Assembly: GCA_904395865.1 (NCBI GenBank)
Contig: CAJFNY010000058.1
Coordinates: forward strand, 1-47,095
DNA: 47,095 nucleotides
Direction of reading: 5' to 3'
Origin: an uncultured Oscillospiraceae bacterium
Lineage (GTDB): Bacteria; Bacillota; Clostridia; Oscillospirales; Oscillospiraceae
The position numbers were made by a program, and so were the translations under genes. A model generated the notes under the pieces. The model made no database searches and was not told the origin of the DNA. It was given only the letters and a program-made list of their open reading frames with translations. Numbering within the stretch: position 1 is the first letter of the stretch; each line of letters starts with the position of its first letter. Of the stretch, positions 26,642 to 35,750 are shown piece after piece.

Positions 26642-27589
26642 ATGAAACTGGAGCATGTGAACAGAATCGCCATCGTCGGCACCGGCATGATCGGGGCCAG
26701 CCTGGCCACGCTCTTCACCGGCCACGGCTATGCCACCACCATGCTGGCCCTCAACGACCGGGAGGCCGCCGGCGGCCTGGAGCGGTACCGCACCAACTTT
26801 GCCGACCTGATCGCCGAGGGGCTGGTGACGGCGGCCCAGGCGGACGCCTGCGAGCGGCTGCTCTCCATCACCCAGACGTACGACGATCTGGCCGACGCCG
26901 ACTTCGTCTACGAGTGCGTCGTGGAGGACCGGGACGTCAAGTACCAGATCTACGCCCAGCTGGACGCCCACTGCGACCGGGTGCGCGGCATCTCCTCCAC
27001 GTCCTCGGCCATGGACACCGACCTGCTCTGCGGCGGCTTCACGCGCCACCGGGCCAAGTTCGCCGTGGCGCACCCGTGGAACCCGCCCCATCTGGTGCCG
27101 TGCGTGGAGATCGTCCGGGGGAAGGAGACCGACGAGGCGGCGCTGCAGTTTATCTGCCAGGTGCTGGAGTCGGTGGGCCGGGCGCCGGTGGTCATGAACC
27201 GCAGCGTCCCGGGCTTCGTGGCCAACCGCCTGCAGCACGCGCTGTACCGGGAGGCGGCGTACATGGTGGAGCAGGGCATCGCCAGCCCGCAGGATATCGA
27301 CCGGGCGCTGCAGACGAGCTTCATCCCGCGGTATACGGCCGTGGGCATCTTCGAGCACTTCGACTACGCCGGCCTGGACATGATCCGGAGCATCGAAGAG
27401 ACGCTGTACCACGACCTGTGCGATACCAAGGAGCCGCACCGGATGATCGTGGACCACTGTGCGCGGGGAGAGCTGGGTTGCAAGACCGGCCGCGGCGTGC
27501 TAGACTGGTCCCACGTGGATGTGGACGCCTACCGCAAGCGCGCGGCGGCGCCGTATCTGAAGTTCTTCAACTGGAGCCTCCCGGAGTGA
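26642..27589 (+). CDS. 3-hydroxyacyl-CoA dehydrogenase/L-gulonate dehydrogenase-family NAD(P) oxidoreductase
   Basis: IAIVGTGMIGASLATLFTGHGY Rossmann motif, SSTSSAMDTDLL, AVAHPWNPPHLVPCVEIVRG, GFVANRLQHALYREA. Confidence 0.85.
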   Translation: MKLEHVNRIAIVGTGMIGASLATLFTGHGYATTMLALNDREAAGGLERYRTNFADLIAEGLVTAAQADACERLLSITQTYDDLADADFVYECVVEDRDVKYQIYAQLDAHCDRVRGISSTSSAMDTDLLCGGFTRHRAKFAVAHPWNPPHLVPCVEIVRGKETDEAALQFICQVLESVGRAPVVMNRSVPGFVANRLQHALYREAAYMVEQGIASPQDIDRALQTSFIPRYTAVGIFEHFDYAGLDMIRSIEETLYHDLCDTKEPHRMIVDHCARGELGCKTGRGVLDWSHVDVDAYRKRAAAPYLKFFNWSLPE

Positions 27590-27629
27590 GCCGCCGGGAG
27601 CCGCTCCCCCGCGGACAGGAGGTACGCCC

Positions 27630-28445
27630 ATGGACCGCATGATCGTGCTGGGCACCGGTCAGGCCGTCTGCCTGCACTACCACAACACCTGCTTCGCCCT
27701 GGAAACCGGCGGAGATTACTTCCTGGTGGACGGCGGCGGCGGAAGCGACATCCTCCGCTGCTTCACCACGGCGGGCATCCCCTGGCAGCGGCTGCACCAC
27801 GCCTTCCTCAGCCACGAGCACACCGACCACCTGCTGGGGATGGTCTGGGTGGTGCGCTACGTGGCCGAGCTCATCAACTGGGGCCGCTACGAGGGAGACT
27901 TTACCGTATACACCCACGATGTGGCGGCGGAGAAGCTGCTGACCATCTGCCGGATGCTGCTCAAGCCGGCCCAGGCGGTGCTGCTGGAGCGGCGGATCCA
28001 CGTGGAGCTGGTGGAGGCCGGGGACACCCGGACCATTCTGGGCGACCGGTACACCTTTTTCGACATTCAGTCCCGGAAGGCCAAGCAGTTCGGCTTCCGG
28101 GCCGGGAGTCCCGACGGCACCAGCCTGGTATTTCTGGGGGACGAGCCGTTCTCCGAGGCGTGCGCGCCGTACATGGCGCCGTGCGACTGGCTGCTGACGG
28201 AGGCCTACTGCCTCTACGCCGAGCGGGAACGCTACAACCCGTACGAGCTCTGCCACGCCACGGTGCGGGAGGCCTGCCAGTGCGCCGAGCGGTTCGGCGC
28301 CCGGCACCTGGTCCTTTGGCACACCGAGGACGAGAGCACCTTCGGCAGCCGCAAGGCGCGCTATACGGCCGAAGCCCGGCAGTTTTACCGCGGAGACGTC
28401 CGGGTGCCGGACGACTTTGAGGTGCTGCAGCTGCGCGGCTCCTGA
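27630..28445 (+). CDS. Metallo-beta-lactamase-fold hydrolase (RNase Z/PhnP-like)
   Basis: Short N-terminus MIVLGTGQAVCLHYHNTCFALETGGDYFLVDGGGG, SHEHTDHLLG, FLGDEPF, VLWHTED. Confidence 0.75.
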   Translation: MDRMIVLGTGQAVCLHYHNTCFALETGGDYFLVDGGGGSDILRCFTTAGIPWQRLHHAFLSHEHTDHLLGMVWVVRYVAELINWGRYEGDFTVYTHDVAAEKLLTICRMLLKPAQAVLLERRIHVELVEAGDTRTILGDRYTFFDIQSRKAKQFGFRAGSPDGTSLVFLGDEPFSEACAPYMAPCDWLLTEAYCLYAERERYNPYELCHATVREACQCAERFGARHLVLWHTEDESTFGSRKARYTAEARQFYRGDVRVPDDFEVLQLRGS

Positions 28446-28459
28446 CCCCGCCTGAAACC

Positions 28460-28493
28460 AACGCCGCCCGGCGCGAATGCGTCGGGCGGCGTT
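28460..28493 (+). terminator. Terminator-like hairpin, end of dikinase operon
   Basis: AACGCCGCCCGgCGC-gaat-GCGtCGGGCGGCGTT. Confidence 0.7.
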
Positions 28494-28540
28494 GCAGACT
28501 GTCGAAAAACCGCTCCGGCCGAAGGGTTTGGAGGGGGAAC

Positions 28541-28582
28541 GTGTGAAGCCGCCCGGCGCGTTTGCGCCGGGCGGCTTCACAC
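28541..28582. terminator. Long terminator hairpin, convergent intergenic region
   Basis: 19-bp perfect stem GTGTGAAGCCGCCCGGCGC-gttt-GCGCCGGGCGGCTTCACAC. Confidence 0.75.
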
Positions 28583-28593
28583 ATTTCCGGGCC

Positions 28594-29283
28594 TCATCCC
28601 CGGTTGGGATCGTAATTCTTGCCGAACTTCAGGTCCGTGAATTTGGCCGGCGTATGGGCCACGCGCGTCTTGTCCATGTCTCCGTCGGTCTCGGTGCCGA
28701 TGACCTTCTCCAGGTTCTGCTCGATCTCGGCAGCGATCTCGTGGGCATCCTCGTGGGCAGGCGGAGCAGCCGCGGGCTTGGGCTCCTTCTCAAAGTCGTA
28801 GGGCTGCTTGGCCGCCGGCTTCTGAGGGCCCAGGTTCATCAGCTTCAGATTGTTCAGCAGGTCCAGATGGCGGCTGACGTCCTTCTCGATCACCTCGATG
28901 AAGTTCTGGGCAGCCTGCTTCGCCCGCTCAATGCGCTCCTCCTCAGCCGCGATCTGCTGCTGCGTCTCGGCGGCCTTGCTGCGCAGGGCGTTCTCGGTCT
29001 GGCTCGTCAGCTGGGCGCACTTCTTCTCGGCCTCGGCGATCATCTGATCGGAGGTCTTCTGGGCGGCGACCAGTGCCTTCTTCATGCTGTCCTCCTGGGC
29101 GCGGTACTCCTCCAGCTTCTCCACCAGGATCTTCATCTTGCTCTTGAGAACGGCATTTTCCTTGTAGAGGCTGATGTAGTCCTCGGTCAGCGGCTCCAGG
29201 AACTCATCGACGCTGCCCATGTCGTAGCCGCCGAACACGGCCTTGACGAACGTCTTTTCCTGGATCTCCTGTGGTGTAAACAC
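28594..29283 (-). CDS. divIVA: DivIVA-domain cell-division protein
   Basis: FTPQEIQEKTFVKAVFGGYDMGSVDEFLEPLTEDY and coiled-coil; adjacent to sepF. Confidence 0.85.
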   Translation of the reverse strand: MFTPQEIQEKTFVKAVFGGYDMGSVDEFLEPLTEDYISLYKENAVLKSKMKILVEKLEEYRAQEDSMKKALVAAQKTSDQMIAEAEKKCAQLTSQTENALRSKAAETQQQIAAEEERIERAKQAAQNFIEVIEKDVSRHLDLLNNLKLMNLGPQKPAAKQPYDFEKEPKPAAAPPAHEDAHEIAAEIEQNLEKVIGTETDGDMDKTRVAHTPAKFTDLKFGKNYDPNRG

Positions 29284-29305
29284 GACTGCTCGCTCCTTTC
29301 AAGGC

Positions 29306-29806
29306 TCAGAGATACATGCCGTTGTTTTCCAGCTCGTCGATCAGATCCCCGACAATGTCCACATTGTAGGGCGTGATGATGTAGGTGGAGATGGCGACCT
29401 TCTTGATCTTGCCATCCAGGGCATAGGCGCAGCCGGAAAGGAAGTCCACCAGACGGCGGGCGACGCTCTTGTCGGTATTCTCCAGGTTCAGCACCACGGC
29501 GTGCTTGTCCCGCAGGTGCTCGGCGATATCGGAGACGTTGTCGAAGCTCTCGGGCTTGACCAGCACCACCTGCAGCTGCGCCGTGGTGTGGATGTTGACG
29601 ACCTTGCTGCGGCGGTCGGACGGCGCGCCGGCGGAGGCGCCGGAGCCCAGGCCCAGGTCGTCCAGGTTATAGGCCGGCGCGGCCGACGAGCGGGAGGCCT
29701 TCGGCGCGGCGGGCGCGTCGTCGATGGCGTCGTCGTAATCGTCAAAATCGTCCTCATCCTCGGCGTAGGGCTTGGCCAGCTTCTTCAGTTCGTCCATGAA
29801 TCCCAT
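29306..29806 (-). CDS. sepF: Cell division protein SepF
   Basis: VVLVKPESFDNVSDIAEHLRDKHAVVLNLENTDKSVARRLVDFLSGCAYALDGKIKKVA. Confidence 0.92.
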   Translation of the reverse strand: MGFMDELKKLAKPYAEDEDDFDDYDDAIDDAPAAPKASRSSAAPAYNLDDLGLGSGASAGAPSDRRSKVVNIHTTAQLQVVLVKPESFDNVSDIAEHLRDKHAVVLNLENTDKSVARRLVDFLSGCAYALDGKIKKVAISTYIITPYNVDIVGDLIDELENNGMYL

Positions 29807-29836
29807 GTTTTCGGTTCCTCCTATGGCAACGTTCGT

Positions 29837-30532
29837 TTATTTCTGGTAATTCCGGGGGCCGAAGATGGCCGTCCCCACCCGGATCATGGTGCTGCCCTCG
29901 GCGATGGCGTCGGCAAAGTCATCGGTCATTCCCATGGACAGGCACTCCATATGGACATTATCGTATGTTTTCTCACTTATGTCAACAAAAAGCTTGCGCA
30001 TTTCTGCAAAATACTTGCAGTTTTCTCCGGGATACTGGCTGATCGGCGGAATTGCCATGAGTCCGCGGAGGTGCACCGACGGGAAATCCCCCATCCGGGC
30101 CGCCATCTCCCGGGCCTCCTCCACCGTGAAGCCAGATTTGCTCTCCTCGCCGCCCACGTTGACCTCCAGCAGGATGTCCTGCACCAGGCCCTTCTTTGCG
30201 GCCTCCTTCTCGATGCACTGCAGCAGCTCCAGCCGGTCCACCGACTGGATCAGGTCCACGACGCCCACCACCTGCCGGACCTTGTTCGTCTGCAGGTGGC
30301 CGATGAAGTGGATCGGCACGCCGTCGTACGCCCCCTGGGGCAGCTTCTGCACCAGCTCCTGGACGCGGTTTTCACCGCAGCAGTCCACGCCGGCCTCCAC
30401 CGCCTGGCGCACGGCGGCCGCATCGTTCATCTTTGTGGCGGCACACAGCAGAATCTCTTTCGGATCGCGGCCGGCTGCCCGGGCCGCCTCTGCCATCCGG
30501 ATGCGGAGCTTTGCTACATTTTCCTGGATCAT
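29837..30532 (-). CDS. yggS: YggS-family pyridoxal phosphate homeostasis protein
   Basis: ILLCAATKMNDAAAVRQAVEAGVDCCGENRVQELVQK, HFIGHLQTNKVR, LSMGMTDDFADAIAEGSTMIRVGTAIFG. Confidence 0.92.
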   Translation of the reverse strand: MIQENVAKLRIRMAEAARAAGRDPKEILLCAATKMNDAAAVRQAVEAGVDCCGENRVQELVQKLPQGAYDGVPIHFIGHLQTNKVRQVVGVVDLIQSVDRLELLQCIEKEAAKKGLVQDILLEVNVGGEESKSGFTVEEAREMAARMGDFPSVHLRGLMAIPPISQYPGENCKYFAEMRKLFVDISEKTYDNVHMECLSMGMTDDFADAIAEGSTMIRVGTAIFGPRNYQK

Positions 30533-31743
30533 GATTCGGTTACGACCTTTCCATCGTATAGATTTTTTGCGTTGACAATGATTTCGTCACCCGGCCAGAG
30601 GTTGTCCGTGGAGCTCTTGTCCAGCTCCACCACGTAGCTCTCGCCGTTGTCATAGAGGATGTTGACGGGCTTCCAGCGCGCCGTGGCGCTCTCCAGGATG
30701 TAGACCCCGTCCTGGCCGTCCTGCACGCGGATGGCGTCCTTGGGCACCCGCAGGCCGGCGTAGGAGCGGAACACCACGTCGGCCGTCTGCCGGCGCAGCA
30801 GCGTCACGTCCTGGATGTACGAGGAGGATTCGAGCACCAGCAGCCGCTGGCCATCCTCCTCGTCGCCGATGCGCATCACCGTCATGTCCAGTGATTCGCT
30901 GAGCCCCTGGGCGAATGTGACGGTCACGGTGTCGCCGACCTCCGTCTCCAGCAGGTATTCCGCAGGCACGGCAGCGGCAAAGTACCAGTCGGCGCTGGAG
31001 ATCAGGCGGCCGCAGGCGCTGGACGGCACCTCCGCAGGCTCCAGGGCCTCCAGCTCGGCGACGGTGAGGGTCTCCAGGCGCTCCGGTGTCAGGATGGCCT
31101 CGTAGCCGTCCACGCTGCCGGAGAAGTAGCCGGAGGTCGGCGCGACGATGCGGGCCGTGTCGCTGCCGGAGGCGCTCTGCAGCTGCGTCAGCTGCTGCTC
31201 CAGTGCAGCGCTCTGGCTCTGAATGGCGGCCAGATCCTCCTGGCCGGTGCTCCGGCGGAGCACCATGCCCCGGATTCCATTGCTCTGGCTGCTGGCCGCC
31301 GTCAGGTCCCCCTGGGCCACGTACCGGGCGTACGACAGGAGCTCTGCCGTCAGCTCCCGGTCCAGCGCCGCCGTGTCGGCAGCGTCGAGATCGTAGGAGG
31401 CCGCGTAGGACAGCTGCTCCAGCTGGGCGCTGATGGCGTCCATCTCCTCCTGACGAGCCTGGGCGTCTGCGCTGTCGTAGCCGGTGGCCACCACCTGGCC
31501 GGTGCCGACCTTCTCACCCTCCTGCCGCTCCAGCACCGTGATGCCGAAGGGGGAGGTCAGCACCTGCTCACTTCGGACGACCCAGCCAGTCACCTGGCAG
31601 CCCTCGCCGGCCTCGTATTCGATGGCCCGGGTGGTCGTCAGCGGCTCCCGGATGGCGGAGATCACGGCGTAACCTAAGTACAGCACCACGGCGGCCAGCA
31701 CCACACCGAGAATGATTTTGTTGTAAATCTTGCCCTGCTTCAT
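30529..31743 (-). CDS. HlyD-family secretion/efflux adaptor-like membrane protein
   Basis: Single N-terminal TM, biotinyl-lipoyl-like and alpha-hairpin regions; ATGA overlap with yggS. Confidence 0.65.
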   Translation of the reverse strand: MKQGKIYNKIILGVVLAAVVLYLGYAVISAIREPLTTTRAIEYEAGEGCQVTGWVVRSEQVLTSPFGITVLERQEGEKVGTGQVVATGYDSADAQARQEEMDAISAQLEQLSYAASYDLDAADTAALDRELTAELLSYARYVAQGDLTAASSQSNGIRGMVLRRSTGQEDLAAIQSQSAALEQQLTQLQSASGSDTARIVAPTSGYFSGSVDGYEAILTPERLETLTVAELEALEPAEVPSSACGRLISSADWYFAAAVPAEYLLETEVGDTVTVTFAQGLSESLDMTVMRIGDEEDGQRLLVLESSSYIQDVTLLRRQTADVVFRSYAGLRVPKDAIRVQDGQDGVYILESATARWKPVNILYDNGESYVVELDKSSTDNLWPGDEIIVNAKNLYDGKVVTES

Positions 31744-31776
31744 CGGTGCTCCTTCCGGTACGGCCGCCGGCGGCGG

Positions 31777-32013
31777 TCAGGGAATGGGGTCGGTACCCGG
31801 CAGCCGGAGGGGGGCTGCGGGCGAAATGGTGGAAATGGCGTGCTTATAGATGAAATTCTGCCGGCCCTCCGCCTGGATCAGCACGGAACGGTCGTCATAG
31901 GCAGTGATGCGGCCCCGCAGCTGGTAGCCGTTCATCAGAAAGACCGTCACCGGGCAGTGCTCCCGGCAGAGCATTTGCAGGAACGTCGCCTGCAGCGAAT
32001 CGATGGTTTCCAT
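31777..32013 (-). CDS. hfq: RNA chaperone Hfq
   Basis: Sm1/Sm2 motifs (VTVFLMNGYQLRGRITAYDDRSVLI, NFIYKHAISTISP); start at METIDSLQ after SD GAAGGAGTG; next to miaA. Confidence 0.9.
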   Translation of the reverse strand: METIDSLQATFLQMLCREHCPVTVFLMNGYQLRGRITAYDDRSVLIQAEGRQNFIYKHAISTISPAAPLRLPGTDPIP

Positions 32014-32086
32014 GGAAATCACTCCTTCTGTCTCGTGATATCCATAATCTACCACAGATGGCCCGCAGATTTTATCAAAAGGAATG

Positions 32087-33040
32087 TCAATTTGGTGGCG
32101 CCGGGCGGAATTCCAGCTGTGCCAGGATGTCCAGCGCCGCCTGCAGCACGGCATCCGCCTCCGGCTCGTCGGGCTGGCGGATCCAGTGGATCGCCGGATT
32201 GCGGCGGAACCACGTCAGCTGCCGCTTGGCGTACCGGCGGGACTCCTGCCGGACGCGGTCGGCCGCTGCCGCCACGGTCTGCTCGCCCCGGAGGGCGGCC
32301 AGGAACTCCTTGTAGCCGATGGCCTGGAGGCTTGTGGCCTCCGGTGGGACGCCCATGGCCAGCAGCGCGCGCAGCTCCTCCAGCAGTCCGTCCTCCAGCA
32401 TGCGCCCGACCCGGGCGTCGATCCGGCGGTAGAGCGCATCCCGGTGGACGAAGTCCAGGCCGATCCACGCGGCCGTATACCGCGGCGGCTGGCGGCGGCT
32501 CTCCTCGTTGTGCTCGGTGATGGTGCGGCCGGTCTCCAGGTAGACCTCCGCGGCCCGGAGGATCCGCCGCCGGTCGCCGGGCGGGATCCGCGCGGCGCTG
32601 GCCGGGTCCACCCGCTGCAGGAGGCTGCGGACGGCCTCGATCCCCTGCTCGTCGGCCAGCCGCTCCAGCTCCTGCCGCCGCCCGGTGGACGGGCAGGGGG
32701 CGAAGGTGCGCCCGGAGAGCAGGCTGTCCACGTACAGGCCCGTTCCGCCGCAGAGGACCGCTGTGCGCCCCCGGGCCAGGATGTCCCGGAGCACCGGATC
32801 GGCCAGCTCCACGAAGCGGCCCACGGAGAAGGGTTCGCCGGGGTCGACGATGCTGAGCATGTGGTGCGGCACGCCGCCCATCTCCTCTGCCGTGGGCGTG
32901 GCGGTGCCGATGTCCATGTGCCGGTAGATCTGCATGGAATCGCAGGAGAGTACTTCGCCGTCGAAGCACCGGGCCAGCTCCACGGCCAGGGCCGTCTTGC
33001 CCGAGGCGGTGGGGCCCACGACACAGATGATCCGATCCAT
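32087..33040 (-). CDS. miaA: tRNA dimethylallyltransferase MiaA
   Basis: VVGPTASGKTALAVELA, DSMQIYRHMDIGTAKP-like DSMQIYRHMDIGTATPT. Confidence 0.95.
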   Translation of the reverse strand: MDRIICVVGPTASGKTALAVELARCFDGEVLSCDSMQIYRHMDIGTATPTAEEMGGVPHHMLSIVDPGEPFSVGRFVELADPVLRDILARGRTAVLCGGTGLYVDSLLSGRTFAPCPSTGRRQELERLADEQGIEAVRSLLQRVDPASAARIPPGDRRRILRAAEVYLETGRTITEHNEESRRQPPRYTAAWIGLDFVHRDALYRRIDARVGRMLEDGLLEELRALLAMGVPPEATSLQAIGYKEFLAALRGEQTVAAAADRVRQESRRYAKRQLTWFRRNPAIHWIRQPDEPEADAVLQAALDILAQLEFRPAPPN

Positions 33041-33050
33041 TCCGCGCCTC

Positions 33051-35003
33051 CTACGACCGGCGGAACTGCCGCTCCAGCTGGCCTCTGGTCAGCGCGATGC
33101 AGACCGGGCGGCCGTGGGGGCAGCAGCGGATATCGTCGCGGGTCAGGACCTGGCGGACCAGCTCGTCCCGCTCCGCCGGCTCCGTGTGCCAGCCGGCCTT
33201 GATGGCGGCCTTGCAGGCGATGGTGTGCAGGATCTGATCCCGCATTGCGGCCGGCTCGCTACCGCGGCCCTCCACCAGCGCGGCGGCCAGCTCCTGCAGC
33301 GCCGCCTCGGCCTGGGACTCGTCCAGGTCGGCGGGGATCTGCCGCAGCACCACGGCGCCGTCGCCGAAGTCGTCCGCCTCGAAGGCGTAGGCCCGCAGGG
33401 CCTCCCGGTGCTCCAGCACCGCGGCGGCCTCCTCCCGCTCCAGCTGCACCGGCAGCGGGGCCATCAGCACCTGGGCCATCAGCTCCGTCTCCGAGGCCCG
33501 AAGGCGCTCGAAAAGGATTCGTTCATGGGCCGCGTGCTTGTCGATAAACAGCACCTGCCCGTCCTGCTCCACGAGGATGTACGTGTCCAGCACCTCGCCC
33601 ACCACCCGCCAGGCCGGCGCCTCCGGGAGTGTCCAGGTCTGCTGGGCCGGCGGCTCCGACGTCGGAAGCGCCACCGGCGACGCCAGGACTGCCGGCGCAT
33701 CGGTCGGCGGCGCGTCGGCGGCCGGCGCGGCCGGGTACGCCGGTTCCTCCGGGTACGGCGGCGGCTCCCGGCGCTGCGGCCGGGCCGTGTCGGCCGGCGT
33801 CTCCCGCGGCGCCGCCGGAACGGTTTCTGCCGGCCGGAACACCTGCCGGACGGCCTCCGGGGCCGGCGCGGCCTTGGGCGCTTTGGAGAGCGTCTCGGCG
33901 AAGGCGCGGAACTGGCCGGCGTCCATGGTGCGGAACGCCTCCTTCTGCGGCGGCTGCACGGCCGCGGCCGGCTCCGCCGCCTTCGGCGTACGCAGGCGCA
34001 TCTCCGGCCGGTCAACGGCCTTGCTCAGGGCGCCCAGCACGCCGTAGTGAACGGCGTCGAAGACACTGCGCTCCGCCAGGAACCGCACCTCTGCCTTGGT
34101 GGGATGGACGTTGACGTCCACCTGCCCCAGGGGCAGCTCCACGTGGAGGACGCAGCAGGGGAAGCGGCCGGCCATCATCTGGTTCTGGTACGCCTGCTCC
34201 AGAGCCGCCGTCAGCAGCCTGGAGCGGACGGGCCGTCCGTCCACGAAGAAGTGCTGGCCGCCCCGGTTTCCCCGGGTGGCCGACGGGCGGGAGACGAAGC
34301 CGCGGATCCGGTACTGCTCCCAGCGGCTGTCCACCGGGACGAGGCCGGCGGCGAACTGGCGGCCGAAAATGCAGTAAATGGCCGCGTGCAGGTCCCCGTC
34401 GCCGGGGGTGGACAGCTGCTCCTGCCCGTCCCGCAGGAAGCGGAAGGCCACGTCGGGGTGGGACAGGGCCTGCCGCTGGACGACGGCGAAGGCGTTGGAC
34501 GCCTCGGCCGAGTCGGATTTCATGAATTTCATCCGCGCCGGCGTGTTGTAAAACAGGTCGCGGACGATGATCGTCGTGCCGGCCGGGCAGCCGGCGGGGC
34601 TGCGCTCGGTGATGACACCGGCCTCCAGGTGGAGGCTGGTGCCGGCCGGGGCGTCTGCTGTCCGTGTCAGCAGGTCGATGCGCGAAACGCTGGCAATGGC
34701 CGCCAGAGCCTCGCCCCGGAAGCCCAGGGTGCCGATGGCGTCCAGGTCAGAAGCCTCCCGGAGCTTGCTGGTGGCGTGCCGCAGGAAGGCCAGCTCCGCG
34801 TCGTCGGAAGCCATGCCGCAGCCGTCGTCGGTGACGCGCAGGAACGTCATGCCGCCGTTCTGAAGCTCGACGGTCACGTGCTTCGCCCCGGCGTCCACGG
34901 CGTTCTCCAGCAGCTCCTTGACGACGCTGCCGGGCCGCTCCACCACCTCGCCGGCGGCGATCAGGTCGGCCACATGGGGTGACAGTTGATGAATGACGGA
35001 CAT
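33051..35003 (-). CDS. mutL: DNA mismatch repair protein MutL
   Basis: IAAGEVVERPGSVVKELLENAVDAGAKHVTVEL, TLGFRGEALAAIASVS; C-terminal DKHAAHERILFE. ORF-track start 35585 overextends. Confidence 0.95.
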   Translation of the reverse strand: MSVIHQLSPHVADLIAAGEVVERPGSVVKELLENAVDAGAKHVTVELQNGGMTFLRVTDDGCGMASDDAELAFLRHATSKLREASDLDAIGTLGFRGEALAAIASVSRIDLLTRTADAPAGTSLHLEAGVITERSPAGCPAGTTIIVRDLFYNTPARMKFMKSDSAEASNAFAVVQRQALSHPDVAFRFLRDGQEQLSTPGDGDLHAAIYCIFGRQFAAGLVPVDSRWEQYRIRGFVSRPSATRGNRGGQHFFVDGRPVRSRLLTAALEQAYQNQMMAGRFPCCVLHVELPLGQVDVNVHPTKAEVRFLAERSVFDAVHYGVLGALSKAVDRPEMRLRTPKAAEPAAAVQPPQKEAFRTMDAGQFRAFAETLSKAPKAAPAPEAVRQVFRPAETVPAAPRETPADTARPQRREPPPYPEEPAYPAAPAADAPPTDAPAVLASPVALPTSEPPAQQTWTLPEAPAWRVVGEVLDTYILVEQDGQVLFIDKHAAHERILFERLRASETELMAQVLMAPLPVQLEREEAAAVLEHREALRAYAFEADDFGDGAVVLRQIPADLDESQAEAALQELAAALVEGRGSEPAAMRDQILHTIACKAAIKAGWHTEPAERDELVRQVLTRDDIRCCPHGRPVCIALTRGQLERQFRRS

Positions 35004-35014
35004 GGATTCCCTCC

Positions 35015-35725
35015 TCAGCCGTGCAGAATGCCCATGGACACGGCATTGATGAGACAGTGGACGAGAATGGGGGCCCAGATGGTGTCGGACTTTTCGTACG
35101 TCCAGCCCAGGGCCACGCCGGCCGGCACGTACTGAATGGCCACCAGCAGCGTGGCGACCCAGCCCACCTGCCCCACGTACTGCCAGACGTGCAGCACGGC
35201 GAACAGCAGGGCCGACAGCACGTAGGCCAGCAGCCGGCTCTTCTGGTGCAGATTCCCGAAGATGAGGCCGCGGAACAGCGTCTCCTCCACCAGCGGCGCC
35301 AGCAACACCGTGCAGACCAGCACCAGGTAGAAATTGCCGGCGGCCAGGCTGTCCAGGAAGCGGTCGTTGGGATTGGCGGCCGTCAGCCGGAGCAGGTCCA
35401 GCACCCACGCCAGCGCCCAGGCCAGCGCGTAGTAGAACACGAAGCCGAGGATGATCGCCTGGACGAAGGCCCAGAACCGGTGGGCGATGCTGGCCAGGGA
35501 GGCGATCAACCACCGGCGGAACACCAGGGCGATTACCAGGAAGTTGATGAGGAAGTAGACGAGATTGACGGTCGCCGCGGACCACCGCAGGTCCAGCGCG
35601 TCCACCAGGAGCCCCAGCAGCCAGCCGAGCCCCACCACGTACAGCGGCAGGTACAGGAAGCCGCCGATGATCTCCGCCCGGGACATGGGGGTGCCCAGGG
35701 CGCCGCGTCTGTTGGTGCCGGCCAT
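35015..35725 (-). CDS. CPBP-family (CAAX-like) intramembrane metalloprotease
   Basis: EETLFRGLIFG motif and HVWQ/H...N motifs in a multi-TM protein. Confidence 0.85.
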   Translation of the reverse strand: MAGTNRRGALGTPMSRAEIIGGFLYLPLYVVGLGWLLGLLVDALDLRWSAATVNLVYFLINFLVIALVFRRWLIASLASIAHRFWAFVQAIILGFVFYYALAWALAWVLDLLRLTAANPNDRFLDSLAAGNFYLVLVCTVLLAPLVEETLFRGLIFGNLHQKSRLLAYVLSALLFAVLHVWQYVGQVGWVATLLVAIQYVPAGVALGWTYEKSDTIWAPILVHCLINAVSMGILHG

Positions 35726-35750
35726 AGCGGGCCTCCTTTGAAAATCGGAA

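Noticed and set aside
28499-28505. Isolated TGTCGAA (Spo0A-box match) in the convergent gap
   Set aside because: Single 7-mer with no promoter nearby; expected by chance.
32934-34982. 682-aa plus-strand ORF opposite mutL
   Set aside because: Shadow ORF of MutL; low-complexity Arg/Gly/Gln sequence.
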